DNA of 64,000 nt, taken from contig NC_079223.1 of assembly GCF_029633865.1 (NCBI RefSeq), forward strand, positions 39,424,706-39,488,705, read 5' to 3'. Each line of letters begins with the position of its first letter. The stretch's first letter is position 1. Made by a program: the position numbers and the translations under genes. Positions 50,555 to 61,430 of the stretch are shown in pieces. The stretch is from Lampris incognitus (taxonomy: Eukaryota; Chordata; Actinopteri; Lampriformes; Lampridae). The notes under the pieces were generated by a model. It saw nothing but the letters and a program-made list of their open reading frames with translations. It ran no database searches and was not told where the DNA came from.

Positions 50555-51019
50555 TTAAATACATATGTGTTATAACTATCATCACTCTACATTCACAGGG
50601 CACAATATATAAATTATAATTTATGCAGATTATTGGCCTTGCAATGTGAAGCCAAAAAAGAAAGACTAATGTGAGTTGGTGTGAAAGAGCAATTTAAGGG
50701 GAGATGTCCTTTTGCCAATGCCAGGGGCTATACAAGATTTGCATGCTAATCATTCTAATAATAATGTAACGCCCGGAGCAGGTTGAATAAATTGTGAAAC
50801 CACCGGTCGCAAAAGAACTCTAATCTTCCTGAGAACATGTCACAAATATGCCTTAACGTTTTAGATGTTTGTGTTTATTTGGACACGTCGGTTATCTTGA
50901 CCCGTTGCCCTTATTATCAACTCAGCTGTGACGCTCAGACACAACATTACGCTTTTAGTTTAATGACCTCGTAATATTTGTCACCAGTGTCAGTCCTCTG
51001 CTGAGCTCAGCGGCGAGCC

Positions 51020-51333
51020 TGCACACGCATGCGCGTTGCTGTTGAAGGAACAAAACAGTTTGCCCGGAGCATTGCAGCCAATGGGAGCTTTCGTGTGATG
51101 CAAAACCTACGCCACAGATGTAAAAACATATTTCATTGGTTTATACCGGAAACAGGCAGGCTTATTAACCAATGAACGCTTTCCACATTCGGACGCGAAG
51201 CCGTGCACCCGGAAATGTGGTTGACTTCAGCGGTCTCTGCAATGTGCGTGTGTTTGTTTTCATTTTGCACTTGAGTCATTCGACTTACAAATAACTCGTT
51301 TCCCTCGTTGGGCGTCGCTATCAGCGGCTTAGC
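51020..51333 (+). promoter_or_regulatory. fam204a promoter region
   Basis: Housekeeping-type motifs cluster within 310 bp of the ATG: an NRF1-like 'cacgcatgcgcgt' (51023-51035), CCAAT boxes at 51078-51082 and 51169-51173, an inverted one at 51135-51139, and ETS cores 'ccggaaa' at about 51147 and 51209. No TATA box at a useful distance. The start site itself is not visible. Confidence 0.6.
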
Positions 51334-51570
51334 ATGTACAGCGGACTCCTGCCCCAGGGTTTAACGGAAGCTGACCTCAGCTCAGATGACGACGACAGTG
51401 TTCAGACACAGGAGAGAGGAGGCACATCTAAACGTTATCCCGAAAATGTGAACGATGTGAGGCAAACTAGTGTGTCAGTAGAGGACGTGGGTACGTCTTG
51501 CACGCTCTCTGATCCAGAAAGTCCGTCCCCGAAACGCGGTTTACCTGGGATATCGCATGACACATGGCAA
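51334..51570 (+). CDS. fam204a: fam204a exon 1
   Basis: 79 codons from ATG 51334 (context 'tagcATGT', moderate), ending ISHDTWQ before donor GTATGT. Acidic run SSDDDDS at residues 16-22. Phase 0. Confidence 0.92.
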
Positions 51571-52109
51571 GTATGTTGTGTGCCGCGCAGTAAGCTGTGT
51601 TTACGTTCATTCACTTGGTTGTTAACCGATATAGCTACCACTATTTGCCACTATTCCATAATAAGAGTCAGATTCAAAAGAAACCACGAGGTGTCCATAT
51701 TTGAAAAAAGTACTTTTTTTGTTGAAACATAAATGACAGTAGTGTAGAGCCTCGTTTGGACCCATCCTGCACTGCATCATGTCGTAAATTAGTAAGTACG
51801 CGCAACAGTAACTATTAGGGCCAGAACTGTAACGCGAACTTTCACTTGGATGTGTGCGCGCGTTCTTATAGCCATTTGTAGACCTTTCCGGTATCAACAC
51901 TAACCTTGTCGGGAACAGTAGTCCTCATGGGGACCAAAGCCCGGTCCTAGTGAGGCAAAACGTCATTTCTGACGCCCTGATTAAGGTTAGGGGTAAGGTG
52001 TGAATGAGGTTAGGGTAAAGCATGAATTGGTTATGGTTTAAGGTTAGGGTTGGGCTGTCCACAATGAATGGAAGTCAGTGCAATGTCCTAATAAGGTTAG
52101 CTGCCTAAC

Positions 52110-52195
<86 letters not shown>

Positions 52196-54713
52196 GAAGA
52201 AATTCCAAAAGTTAAAGAAGAAGAAACACGAGGTTAAGATGATGAAGCCCCCCAGAAGGAGACACAGAAAAAAGCACAAGAAAGGTTGTGATGATGATGA
52301 TGATAACATGATGAAAACTGCAAAACTTGAAATCATGTTTTCCACCGCTGTGTATACAAATGGGCCCTTATGTGTATTTGAGTGTCAAGGCTGATTTTGT
52401 CTTATCTTTTGTATAAGGATAGTTAAAACTGCCTTGTGGAAAAGTAGGAGGAAAAGTTAAATGTGATTGCCCTAACCACATTAGAACATGGGCCATCTTT
52501 TCACCGTAAAATAACATTTTCCATTGCTAGAGTATAAATATATCAGTGTGATTCCCCTAACCACATTAGGAACATAGGCCATCCTTTCACCGTAAAATAA
52601 CATTTCCCATTGTTAAAGAGTATAAATATATCAGAAGACTTATACAAAGGATTTTTTCTCTTGGTAACAATTGCAGTGATAAATCCCACAAACATGTAAC
52701 TGTTTACCATGGGTTGTTTAACAGGGGAAGAAGAACAAGAATCGACAGAGCAAAGGTAATGTTAAATGTTATCCATATAATCACCAGGAAACTAGTTTAA
52801 CTGTAGAAAACCTGGCTGAAATTGTGCAGTGGCTGTGTAGATTTTTTCTTCTTCTGCTGCATACCTAGTGTTCATGCCTGTTTAACTGCGCTAATGTTAA
52901 GTGTTTATTTGTTGTCCTAAAAAGACATTTTAAACCCGCAGGAACATTGTGGTAAATATTATCACCCATTCTCTCTCCCTCGACAGAGAACATCAAGTTG
53001 AGCATGAAAAGCATTGGAATGGGCTTAAGCAGTATTTCGGTGTAAACGACAGATTTCAGCCTCCTGGCTGTGGTAAACCCCCTCCCAAGGTAACGATGAT
53101 TCCTGCCTTTACACGTGTCTGCTCAGAGTGTAATAACATCTTTATGGTGGTTAAAACTTTCTTTTGTGTTTCCTTGTCAATGCGTTCTCTCTGTTATATG
53201 ACATCTGGATCATAAAAATCCCCGAGGTAGTCTGAATGTGGTGTTCAAAAGAATGAGAAGGATTATTTTAGGTAACATTTTATGATAAGATTAGGATAAT
53301 TCATCTTTCCTGTATAGCTGTGATTAAAGTAAAATGTAGATTCTTTTTTCTTTTTTTTTTAATAAGCTTTAGAAAGAAAAGAGAAACACAACTTCTCTTG
53401 ACAGATTAAGGAAAAGAGGTTGCAAAATCTGCTTTAAGTGAATTGAGGGCATGTACATTAATGGTACAGTAATATGTAGTCAGTTACCATTTATCTTGGC
53501 AGAAGACAATTAGTTCTTGAAATACATTTCAATAAAGACTTTCTCTTATTTGAATATATTTTTTGCAATTAAAGATGAATGCACATTTTATGCAGTGACA
53601 TGCAAATTGCCTATCAAGCAAAGTGTTTGCAAATTTGATGAACTATATAGCTGACCTTATGAATGGGGGAATGTTCTCAATTCAATTGAAAATCCTTTTA
53701 ATGGTTATTTGGAGTTTTTGAGCTCAGTTTATCTCAAGGCACCATTAAATTGAGTTTTTTTTTTGTTGCTGATTTTGGCCTCATTTCCAAAAGGGCAACT
53801 TTGAAAGGATAAAGAAATGATTAACAAGCTAAACGAAACAGTACTTGTCATGTCAACATAATGAGGAAAGGGTCTTCATCCCTCAAATGCAGCCTCTTGT
53901 AATTAATATGTAACGCTCAAATACTTAGTTATTTTTTATGCACATTCATTTGAGATAATAATTGTCTGTCAATATGACTTCTGATCAATGCGCAGTTTAA
54001 TGTACATTCTGTAGTGCTGTTAAATACAGTAAATAAAGCACATTCAGCAAAATCAAAACAAAAGAATTGCAGTTTGGAAAAACTACAAGTGCATGAATTG
54101 GCCAGCATTTTCCAGCTTGATAATAACAGTCCTGTTGTTTTTGTTTTGTCTTGTTTTGTAATCAGTCCTTCGACAGAAAATGCACATTAATAATGACATT
54201 ATTATAGCCCCGTTACCTCTCTGATTTGTCCCCTAGTGTGTTACATTCGGTTTTGATGGCTAACGCGTGATACTGGGGCTGAAGGAATGTGGCGCTCTGC
54301 CGTCACAGATAGCAACGCAGAACTGCCTTGCCATCACATACCAGGGGCATCTTTGCACCCCCCTGAGCTTAGGCCTGTAATGGAAATGTGTAATTAAAGG
54401 GTCACATTTATGTTTGGTAATCTCCTGTAGCATTTCTAAGATTTCCCTACTAATATCCAATCAAAAAGGTTTTCATTTGTGAAGGGAAATCTACATATTT
54501 GTAGTAATGGCAATCATATTAAAAAGAAGGCCCTGGGGACTTTTGAAGTTGCTCTTTGATTTTTTTTCTTCTTCTCTCCAACCGTAAAAAAAAAAAATCT
54601 CATTTTTTTTTCCTCCTCTGCAGTCCGGCCTAGAAAAGAGCATAGAGAGTGCCATAGCTGAAGGGGACATTGAAAAGGCGGAGGAGATGAGCGACAGACT
54701 CGCCACTCGAGAG
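51334..54713 (+). CDS. fam204a: FAM204A-like protein, 5' five coding exons (incomplete)
   Basis: Coding exons 51334-51570, 52200-52284, 52725-52755, 52987-53089 and 54624-54713 join in phase to 182 codons. The human protein has 233, so about 50 C-terminal residues lie beyond the right edge. The match is clear at both ends: MYSGLLPQGLTEAD (human MWSGLLPPGLNESD), GISHDTW, a Lys/Arg-rich middle (PRRRHRKKHKK), LKQYFGVNDRFQPP (human LTQYFGVNDRFDPP) and SGLEKSIESAIAEGDIEKAEE...LATRE. The protein is small, charged, without signal peptide or membrane segment. Its function is not established, so I give none. The basic cluster could serve nuclear targeting (inference). Intron 5 is longer than 9.2 kb. 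Confidence 0.92.
51915..52111. repeat. Interspersed repeat with TTAGGG-like core
   Basis: 'gtcctcatggggaccaaag', three degenerate 'aaggttagggt' units and 'gtcctaataaggttag' form a teleost-type repeat that runs straight into (TG)n. Confidence 0.6.
52112..52194 (+). repeat. (TG)41 microsatellite at a splice acceptor
   Basis: 83 bp of pure TG ends five bases before the fam204a exon 2 acceptor AG (52198-52199), taking the place of the pyrimidine tract. Confidence 0.95.
52200..52284 (+). CDS. fam204a: fam204a exon 2 (basic region)
   Basis: Acceptor 'tgttgaag', donor GTTGTG (non-consensus after GT); 85 nt. KFQKLKKKKHE matches KFQELHKKHSE of human FAM204A and continues PRRRHRKKHKK. The donor is fixed by the phase of exons 3 and 4. 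Confidence 0.8.
52462..52634. repeat. Two-copy 85-88 bp tandem duplication
   Basis: 52462-52546 and 52547-52634 share 'caccgtaaaataacattt', 'cctaaccacattag' and 'gagtataaatatatcag' with a few differences; intronic. Confidence 0.9.
52725..52755 (+). CDS. fam204a: fam204a exon 3 (31-nt microexon)
   Basis: Acceptor 'tgtttaacag', donor GTAATG. In the frame demanded by exon 4 it reads EEEQESTEQ plus split codons. It is not a multiple of three, so skipping it would break the frame. Confidence 0.72.
52987..53089 (+). CDS. fam204a: fam204a exon 4 (QYFGVNDRF core)
   Basis: Acceptor 'ccctcgacag', donor GTAACG; 103 nt ending in phase 0. EHEKHWNGLKQYFGVNDRFQ is the best conserved block of the family. 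Confidence 0.93.
54624..54713 (+). CDS. fam204a: fam204a exon 5
   Basis: Acceptor 'cctcctctgcag', donor GTACGT; exactly 30 codons, SGLEKSIESAIAEGDIEKAE to RLATRE. Matches [20 protein letters not shown] of the human protein. Confidence 0.93.
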
Positions 54714-57700
54714 GTACGTTGGGGCTGATAAGAGATCTTTGGGGTGCTCCCGCTGTGACAAATCAGGCTAATGGATCCGTGGCCATTTCTCCAGCAAAGA
54801 CATAGAGGAACAAAAACACACACAGACACCCACCATTGAGTCCTGCAGCCCTTTTTCATTGAGTTAATGGAAAGCCCTCCCCTTAGTTTTGAAGTGCTGC
54901 AACGTCTAAAGGACTTTTGGCTCTGCTTTTTAATGAAGAGTACATTGCTTTCAAGCCAACTGTTAAATCATTCTCCAGGTAAGAGTTTTGTACCCTTTGA
55001 AGTGAACATGTCCTGAAATACAGTGCCTGAAGTTTTGTAACTAACCGCCTTGGCAGGCATCAAGGATCAAGTGGTTTGAAAGTAATTTAACAGAAATGTA
55101 GCCCACACACGCACACACATACACACATTGTTGTGGTTAAAAAGGCATACAGCTGTAGTGGTATTTCTGCTGCGGAGGGATTGCCATCAGTATAGTATCA
55201 AAGTTACCCCTTTATTTGTTTGTGATTGCTGGTGTTCTGTTTCGTAATGCTGCTCCAGCAACCGTAAAAATGCCGTGTTCATATTTGCCTGCAATAGAAT
55301 ATAATCATAATAGTACTGTAGGTTTAGAGCTGCGTAACTTTCCCGATGTGGTAGATCCTTAACATCATCAATGTCAGACTTCTGGACTTGAAAGAAAATA
55401 TAGTCCTGCTGGGATTCCTTTGTCGTTGCCTGTTATTTGCAAAAGGAAAACATTAAACAACTCCCTCATCTATCCGGAGCACTTCAGAATGCACATGTGC
55501 CCAGTTCATGTTTTTCTTTTTTTCTTATGTTTCATATTTTGGGTAAAACCTGAGCCAGCAAAAACAGATAATCTTTTGCTCATCTTGATAGAAAAGTCAA
55601 AACTTTTTTGACCTAAATCATTGTAATGTGAAACATTACATTCTCCAGGACAGGTAAATAGAATAAACGGCAATATATAACACTGTACAAATAAGCAAAG
55701 TAAACAGATATTACAAAACTGCATAAATGGATAGTCATAAATTAACAGGCTATCCAAAGTATTGCATCACATACAATGTGTACAATACAATGTGTAATGC
55801 ACATTGGCGTGCACGATCAAGACTCCTGTATGGTTTCTTGATCCTAACTGCGAACAAAGTGGTCAAATGTGGGAAGTTAGATGAAAGTGCATTTAGGTGG
55901 CGGGAAGAATTGCACCTGTACTGCAGTTTCAGAAAGCCTCTTAGAGCGCAAGTGGATTGGGCTAGCTGAGCTTAGCGGGGGTGCTTCCTTCTCTGTCACC
56001 TGTCTAGCATCTTGCCAGGAACATGATGGAGTTGACAGCAGTCTGGCAGCCACAGCTCATTGTTTAACAGTTTCAACTTAATTTCACAAGAGGTGTGCAA
56101 CGGCTAGTTTCAAATCCTCAAACCCCCGGTCTGTCAGAGCCTCAAGTCATTTATTTGGAATACATGCAAAAAGGCCACGCGAGGTAAATTGGTCTTGTGA
56201 ATTTATTTTTTACAACCCGCCAACCAAACTGTAGGGGATTTGCAGGAAATTGGGTGTAATATTGGATCAGATTTGGGCATCATTATCGTTTATTTGAAAC
56301 GAAGCAGGTAGTAATGAGCTTGTGCGTTAGATAGCATTTGGGAAACCGGGTGTTCGGTTGCAGCAGCACTCCCATCCACTGTTTGACAGCAGCACTGTGA
56401 CAAACATTTAGAGGATCAATAATCCCGCTGTGGCCAGAATCAATTTCAAGGTTTTAATTGAGTGCCTCATTTGGTATGGAGCGACTCAGATGTTTAATTT
56501 GTTTATGGTCATAAGACCCAAGCCAGGATTGTGTCAGGCTTTTCACCGGAAGAATGGGAACAGGTTTCTTAGCGAAAACGTGAAAGCATTGCGACAGCTG
56601 TGAAAAACCGAAGAGGCCTATTTGTCCCTTTAGGCATTGTTTGTAAAGAAACCCCCGGTACACACCGGATGACGGTGTTTCAGTGTATTTCCACCCTCAA
56701 TCTGACTGTTTCTTATTTATCTCCTCGCACAAAGACAAATGGAGGAAGATGGAAAGCTCGCCATCATAATCCCCCTTTATTTTCTAATACAGTACAAAAC
56801 TGTTTGTTCCCTCTGTTCTAGCGCTCGCAAATCAATAAATGATTTCCATTGAACTAGTTTCTTCTTTTAATCTGAACCTTAAAACAATACGGTAAATCCC
56901 TCTTTGAAAACTCCCAACAAATTCATATATATTCCCTTTCATCTGCCTCAAGTTCTGGGACACGTTGCTTTGATATAACAGGTTGCTTTGAGATTTTCTT
57001 CTCATTACAGTTTTTTGAATATTTCCCCAGGCTGGAATTCTTTGTTGTAGATGAATTAAAAAAAAAAAGAAAAGAAGAAGAAGCTGTGCTCCATTTTTGA
57101 GTGATGGTATTAAGGCCCCCCCAAAAGATGGTGCGCAGTAATCACATCCTGTTTTAGGTTACAAAATATTGTTAATGTCTACCTCGCTGAGACGGAGCTT
57201 CCTAATGGCTCCTTTCAAATCCCGTCTTTCTGCTCGGGAAACGGTTCTGGATAGGTTTCGTTTTCTCACCAACACGCGTGGGGTTTTTCGATCGTTGGCG
57301 GCACCGTCGAGTTATATTTTGTTGTTTCTGAAAAGCTTTAGAAGTCAACTAATATTGTAAAAGCCTCTGGCCCCTCAAGTACTTCTATTAGCTCAGTAGA
57401 TTAAATGGTGCAAGTCCTCAAATTAAGACTGGGTCTCCGTCCTTTGATTATTGCACATTATTTTACACCGCTGTAAGTTGCATATGGACTAATTAATTTC
57501 AGTAATTAGCGTAGCATTTAATGGTTGCTATATATAACCGGCTCGCTCCCTGTCAGGAGACTCGATAGCATCCAGCAGCTCATATTTGTGAAATTGATTT
57601 CCCATGCATTCCTGGGGTTTGAGCCAATGAAAGCTCGGGGAAGTTTCGAACTGATACCCATCGGTACTGCAGGGTACAACGCTGGCCAAGGGTAGCACAA

Positions 57701-59248
57701 CATACAGAGGGACACATACTGCAGTGGCATCGGTAATGAAATTACTGCTTCACATACAGCAAACATTTGCCAACTTATAGGCTAAAACATAATGTGACAC
57801 TACGCTAATAACCTCTCTATGGGCCCCTTAATAGGAAGCTTGCAACGGTGTGCCCATTTAACAACGCAAGCTAAATAAATAAAATGGATATAAATGCAAC
57901 AAAATCACATTTTAAAAAGCTGCTTTGGCTGCATCGTGTAACACCTACCTACCCACCGCCTCTATCATGTTAGCTTTCCATTTTACAGCCACCTTAAAAC
58001 AAATAATCATTCCAGCAGCTCCATTATTTGTCCTTATAAAACTGAATAACTGAGCTGCGATGAAATAGTCAGGAGCTGTATTTTATATAGAGCAAGTGGG
58101 TATAATACGAGACAAAAGACTGTCACACCGTGTTACAGCTTACAATTTCCCCTTAGCACTCATCACAGCTATTAGCGTAGCATTACCACTTCAAAACAGA
58201 AACTCTTTAGGCTGTCACAATAGAGGGTGTCATGTCCATTTCATGACTTCTAGGAGCTGAAGAATGCCGAAGTGTTGGAAGGAGCATTTGCATGGCTCCA
58301 AGCCTCTCCCGAACCAATGCAAAAGAAGTACGCCTGCGACTCTCAGATATTGCACATGGGCATCAAGAAGTGGGTGTTCTCAATTTCTAATCTCTGTGGT
58401 AGATGGTGTTCATAACAAAGGGAGGCACGGCGTGTGCAACATATTTGGGTGCGGGCTTTGAGTTGTGTCAAGTTGGCCATGCGTCCATCGCTGCTCCGAG
58501 GGCTGACATGTCGTGCATGTTCATGCATTGGTCCCACTTGATTGATGGTTTTCTCCATGACTTGGTTTTCTATGCTGTCGATGGGAAAACAGAACCAGGA
58601 AGTCCTGTTTTTTAAGTCCTCGTTTTTCTATTTCGTAATTGTTTTCATCATCCTACCCCACTGCAGCTGTGGATTTCCAGTTCCTGTGCTTTGTTTCTTT
58701 AGCTGGAAGAAGTTGAGCGGCTCTGAAGAGGTCGTCAGACACCATACACAATTTGCGTCGAGCTGGCCACTCCGCATAGGTAACGTAGCCGCAGATTGAC
58801 AAACTGCAACCCTTCCTGCTGTCTTAAACACTTTGTGTCACCCTCCTGAAGAGCTCTCCATTATGAAGTCAGCGTTGGACACTGTCTCCCTGTGGTCCGG
58901 GTCTACTTTGGTTGAGGAACAAGGATAACAGTTGATCACGTCAAAAACGAGCAGGGCTCCCGTTCTCGTCACATTCAAACAGGCCCATCCAGCACTACCA
59001 TGCTGTGTTCACACACACTTCAGTCACTGGAAACTCACAAATATAATGGCACACATAAGTAGTCATATCCATGAATTCTGCTCCCCTCATCTATCTATTT
59101 AAGTGGAGTTGGCAGCCGAAATCAACAACTAACCGAAGTTTTCACCTGTACGTGGCCGCTCAGTCTGTTGTGCAGACATGGCTAGTGTTGCCAGTATTTT
59201 GTGCACTCAGTGTTATTTGTCTGTCTTTTTTTTAACTACTTTATTAAT
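54714..59248 (+). other. fam204a intron 5, first part
   Basis: No exon of fam204a (LGVKIAKAV-like text) found. Unique sequence; about 57,790-58,110 is AT-rich complex text of possible regulatory interest. The last fam204a exons must lie past position 64,000. Confidence 0.5.
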
Positions 59249-59612
59249 CCATCCATCCATCCATTAACCGAGCCGCTCATCCGAATTCGGGTCGCAAGAT
59301 GCTGGAGCCTATGCCAGCAGTCACTGGGCGGCAGGCAGGGAGACACCCTGGACAGGCCACCAGACCATCACAGGGCCGACGCATTCACACCTAGGGACAA
59401 TTTAGTACGGCCGATTCACCTGACCTACATGTCTTTGGACTGTGGGAGGAAACAGAGCACCCGGAGAAAACCCACCGCACACACGGGGAGAACATGCAAA
59501 CTCCACACAGACGATGACCCGGGATGACCCCCAAGGTTGGACAACCCCGAGGTTCAAACCCACGACCTTCTTGTTGTGAGGCGACGGCGCTAACCACGGC
59601 GCCACCGTACCA
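59249..59612 (-). repeat. Family-A SINE, full length
   Basis: (CCAT)n tail at left, 'ctggagcctatgccagcag', 'ctacatgtctttggactgtg' and tRNA-like head at right ('ggtggcgccgtggttagcgc', 'gtgggtttgaacct' on the minus strand). About 364 bp, the longest copy of the family here. Confidence 0.92.
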
Positions 59613-61063
59613 CCAGTTTGGCTTGGTTTGAACATTATGAGGGATCTTCTATCTCAGATTTCAACAGGGCAACCCCTCCCCCTAGAAATAAAGCTACCAT
59701 GTCCTTGAAATATACCCTTCGGAAAGCCTCGCTGAAACAAAAGTGGCACAACAGACTTTTTTTTTTTGAGACGACATGGTGGGTTAGTCGGGGACAAAGA
59801 GCTGAACTAAGACTGTTTCATGTTATTTATGTTACTTAGCTCCTTCTTATTCTTGCCACCTTTGCTTGTCATGCCCGTGTTTGTAATCAAATATTAATGA
59901 GAAGAGCTTTTGTGGGAAGTGTGCCTTATCAGATGTGGACTTGCTCCGCCCCACACGGGCGTACGAGGCTGGCTCCCCCAGGCCACCGCAGAAGAGTTTA
60001 GGGAAACTCTCCTCTTTGTTCGTTTTTCCTTCAGCATAAGCAATTTATCACTAAATGAACTTTTATTGTATCTTCGGATGCCTCACATTAAATGTTCGCC
60101 CATTAATTTTGAAATGGGTTCTAAGCTTTTATCAACTGCCTGGGAATCTCATTTGGATTATTGTATTTCATTAATTACTCGATAGACAAAGCATACTTTT
60201 CAATGTAGATTTGTGTGCTGTTTAATTAATTAGCATGTTTTCCCTTTTAATTAAAGCATTTTTTTTAAATTAAAGCCCACAGCAAAACACATATATAATT
60301 TGTTTGTAATTAGGCCTTAATTGGTGGTAGTGGAAGCTTAGCACCCTCGGTTTCTTTTTTCATGATTGCCATTTTATTGCCAGTCAGTCATTAATTAAAC
60401 TGTTTTTTTCTAATTAGCTTATAAAACTGTTGATGGCATATTATTGTAAGTGTGAGTTCAAAGCTTGCTAATAAGCCTAGCCTACTCAGAAGAGGCAAGA
60501 TAATGGAATATGCACAAAGCAGGCAAACTTTTAGAGGGTTTTCATTTTTTCTTCACCCCCCCACGTCCCTAAAGATGACATGGCGTGTGTATCTGGCATC
60601 AGATTATTAGCACAGAAAAGAGAGACATGCATTATACCACCGGCTGATCTACTGCGCCTTCCTTCCCTGGAGTGGCTGTCTTTTTAGCACACCATGTAAT
60701 GCTGTTTGTCAAAGTGGTGGTGAGATTACATAAACCGCCTATCCGGCCGCTCCCGTGGAAGACTGATCACCTAAGTCAGTGAACAGCGTGAGAAACGGTA
60801 GACCGCGTGACACGGATTTGGGAATAACGGTTGCGTGGGGAAGTAATGGGGTACTTTCCTTGGTCATTTTCGTGCACGCTGCACGTCGTTTGGCGGTTGC
60901 CGTTTGCAGAATTCTGTACCGAGACTGGATGTTTCAAGCAGTCCCATAAACACATTATTTCAAACGAACAAAATATTGCTTATGTCATCAGGGAGCTGTG
61001 TGGGGACACTAAAGTGCTATGAAACTGTCTGAAGAAAAATATCCACGATGTGGTTACTTTAGT
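59613..61063 (+). other. fam204a intron 5 with TAATTA-rich segment
   Basis: No exon. 60,180-60,430 has at least six homeodomain-type cores (TTAATTAATTAG, TTTTAATTAAAG, GTAATTAG, TTAATTGG, CATTAATTAAAC, CTAATTAG) in 250 bp. Confidence 0.5.
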
Positions 61064-61430
61064 AACATTTGAGGCACGGGTAGCCCCGTGGTTAGCACCG
61101 TCACCTCACAGCAAGAAGGTCCTGGGTTCGAACCCCAGGGTTGACCAACGTTGGGGGTCATCCCAGGTCGTCCTCTGTGTGGAGTTTGCATGTTCTCCCC
61201 GTGTCTGCAGTGGGTTTTCTCCGGGTGCCCCGGTTTCCCCCACTATCAAAAAGACATGCATGTTAGGGTTTATACTCCTGCCTGTGCCCCTGAGCAAGGC
61301 AGTGGAACGAAGAACTGGAGTTGGTCCCCGGGTGCTGCATGGCAGCTGCCCACTGCTCCTAGCTACACAGCTAGGATGGGTTAAATGCAGGGAAAGAATT
61401 GCCCCACGGGGATTAATAAAAAGTAGTAGT
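61064..61430 (+). repeat. Family-A-headed SINE with a different 3' tail
   Basis: Head and body to about 61260 ('gtggttagcaccgtcacctc', 'gggttcgaacccc', 'gtttgcatgttctccccgtg') match family A. The rest ('cccctgagcaaggcagtgg' to 'ggggattaataaaaag') is unrelated to the other A copies but equals the fragment at 1-110. It ends in (TAG)n. Confidence 0.88.

Noticed and set aside
51960..52060. Internal telomeric (TTAGGG)n array
   Set aside because: Only three degenerate units within a dispersed repeat, not a tandem array.
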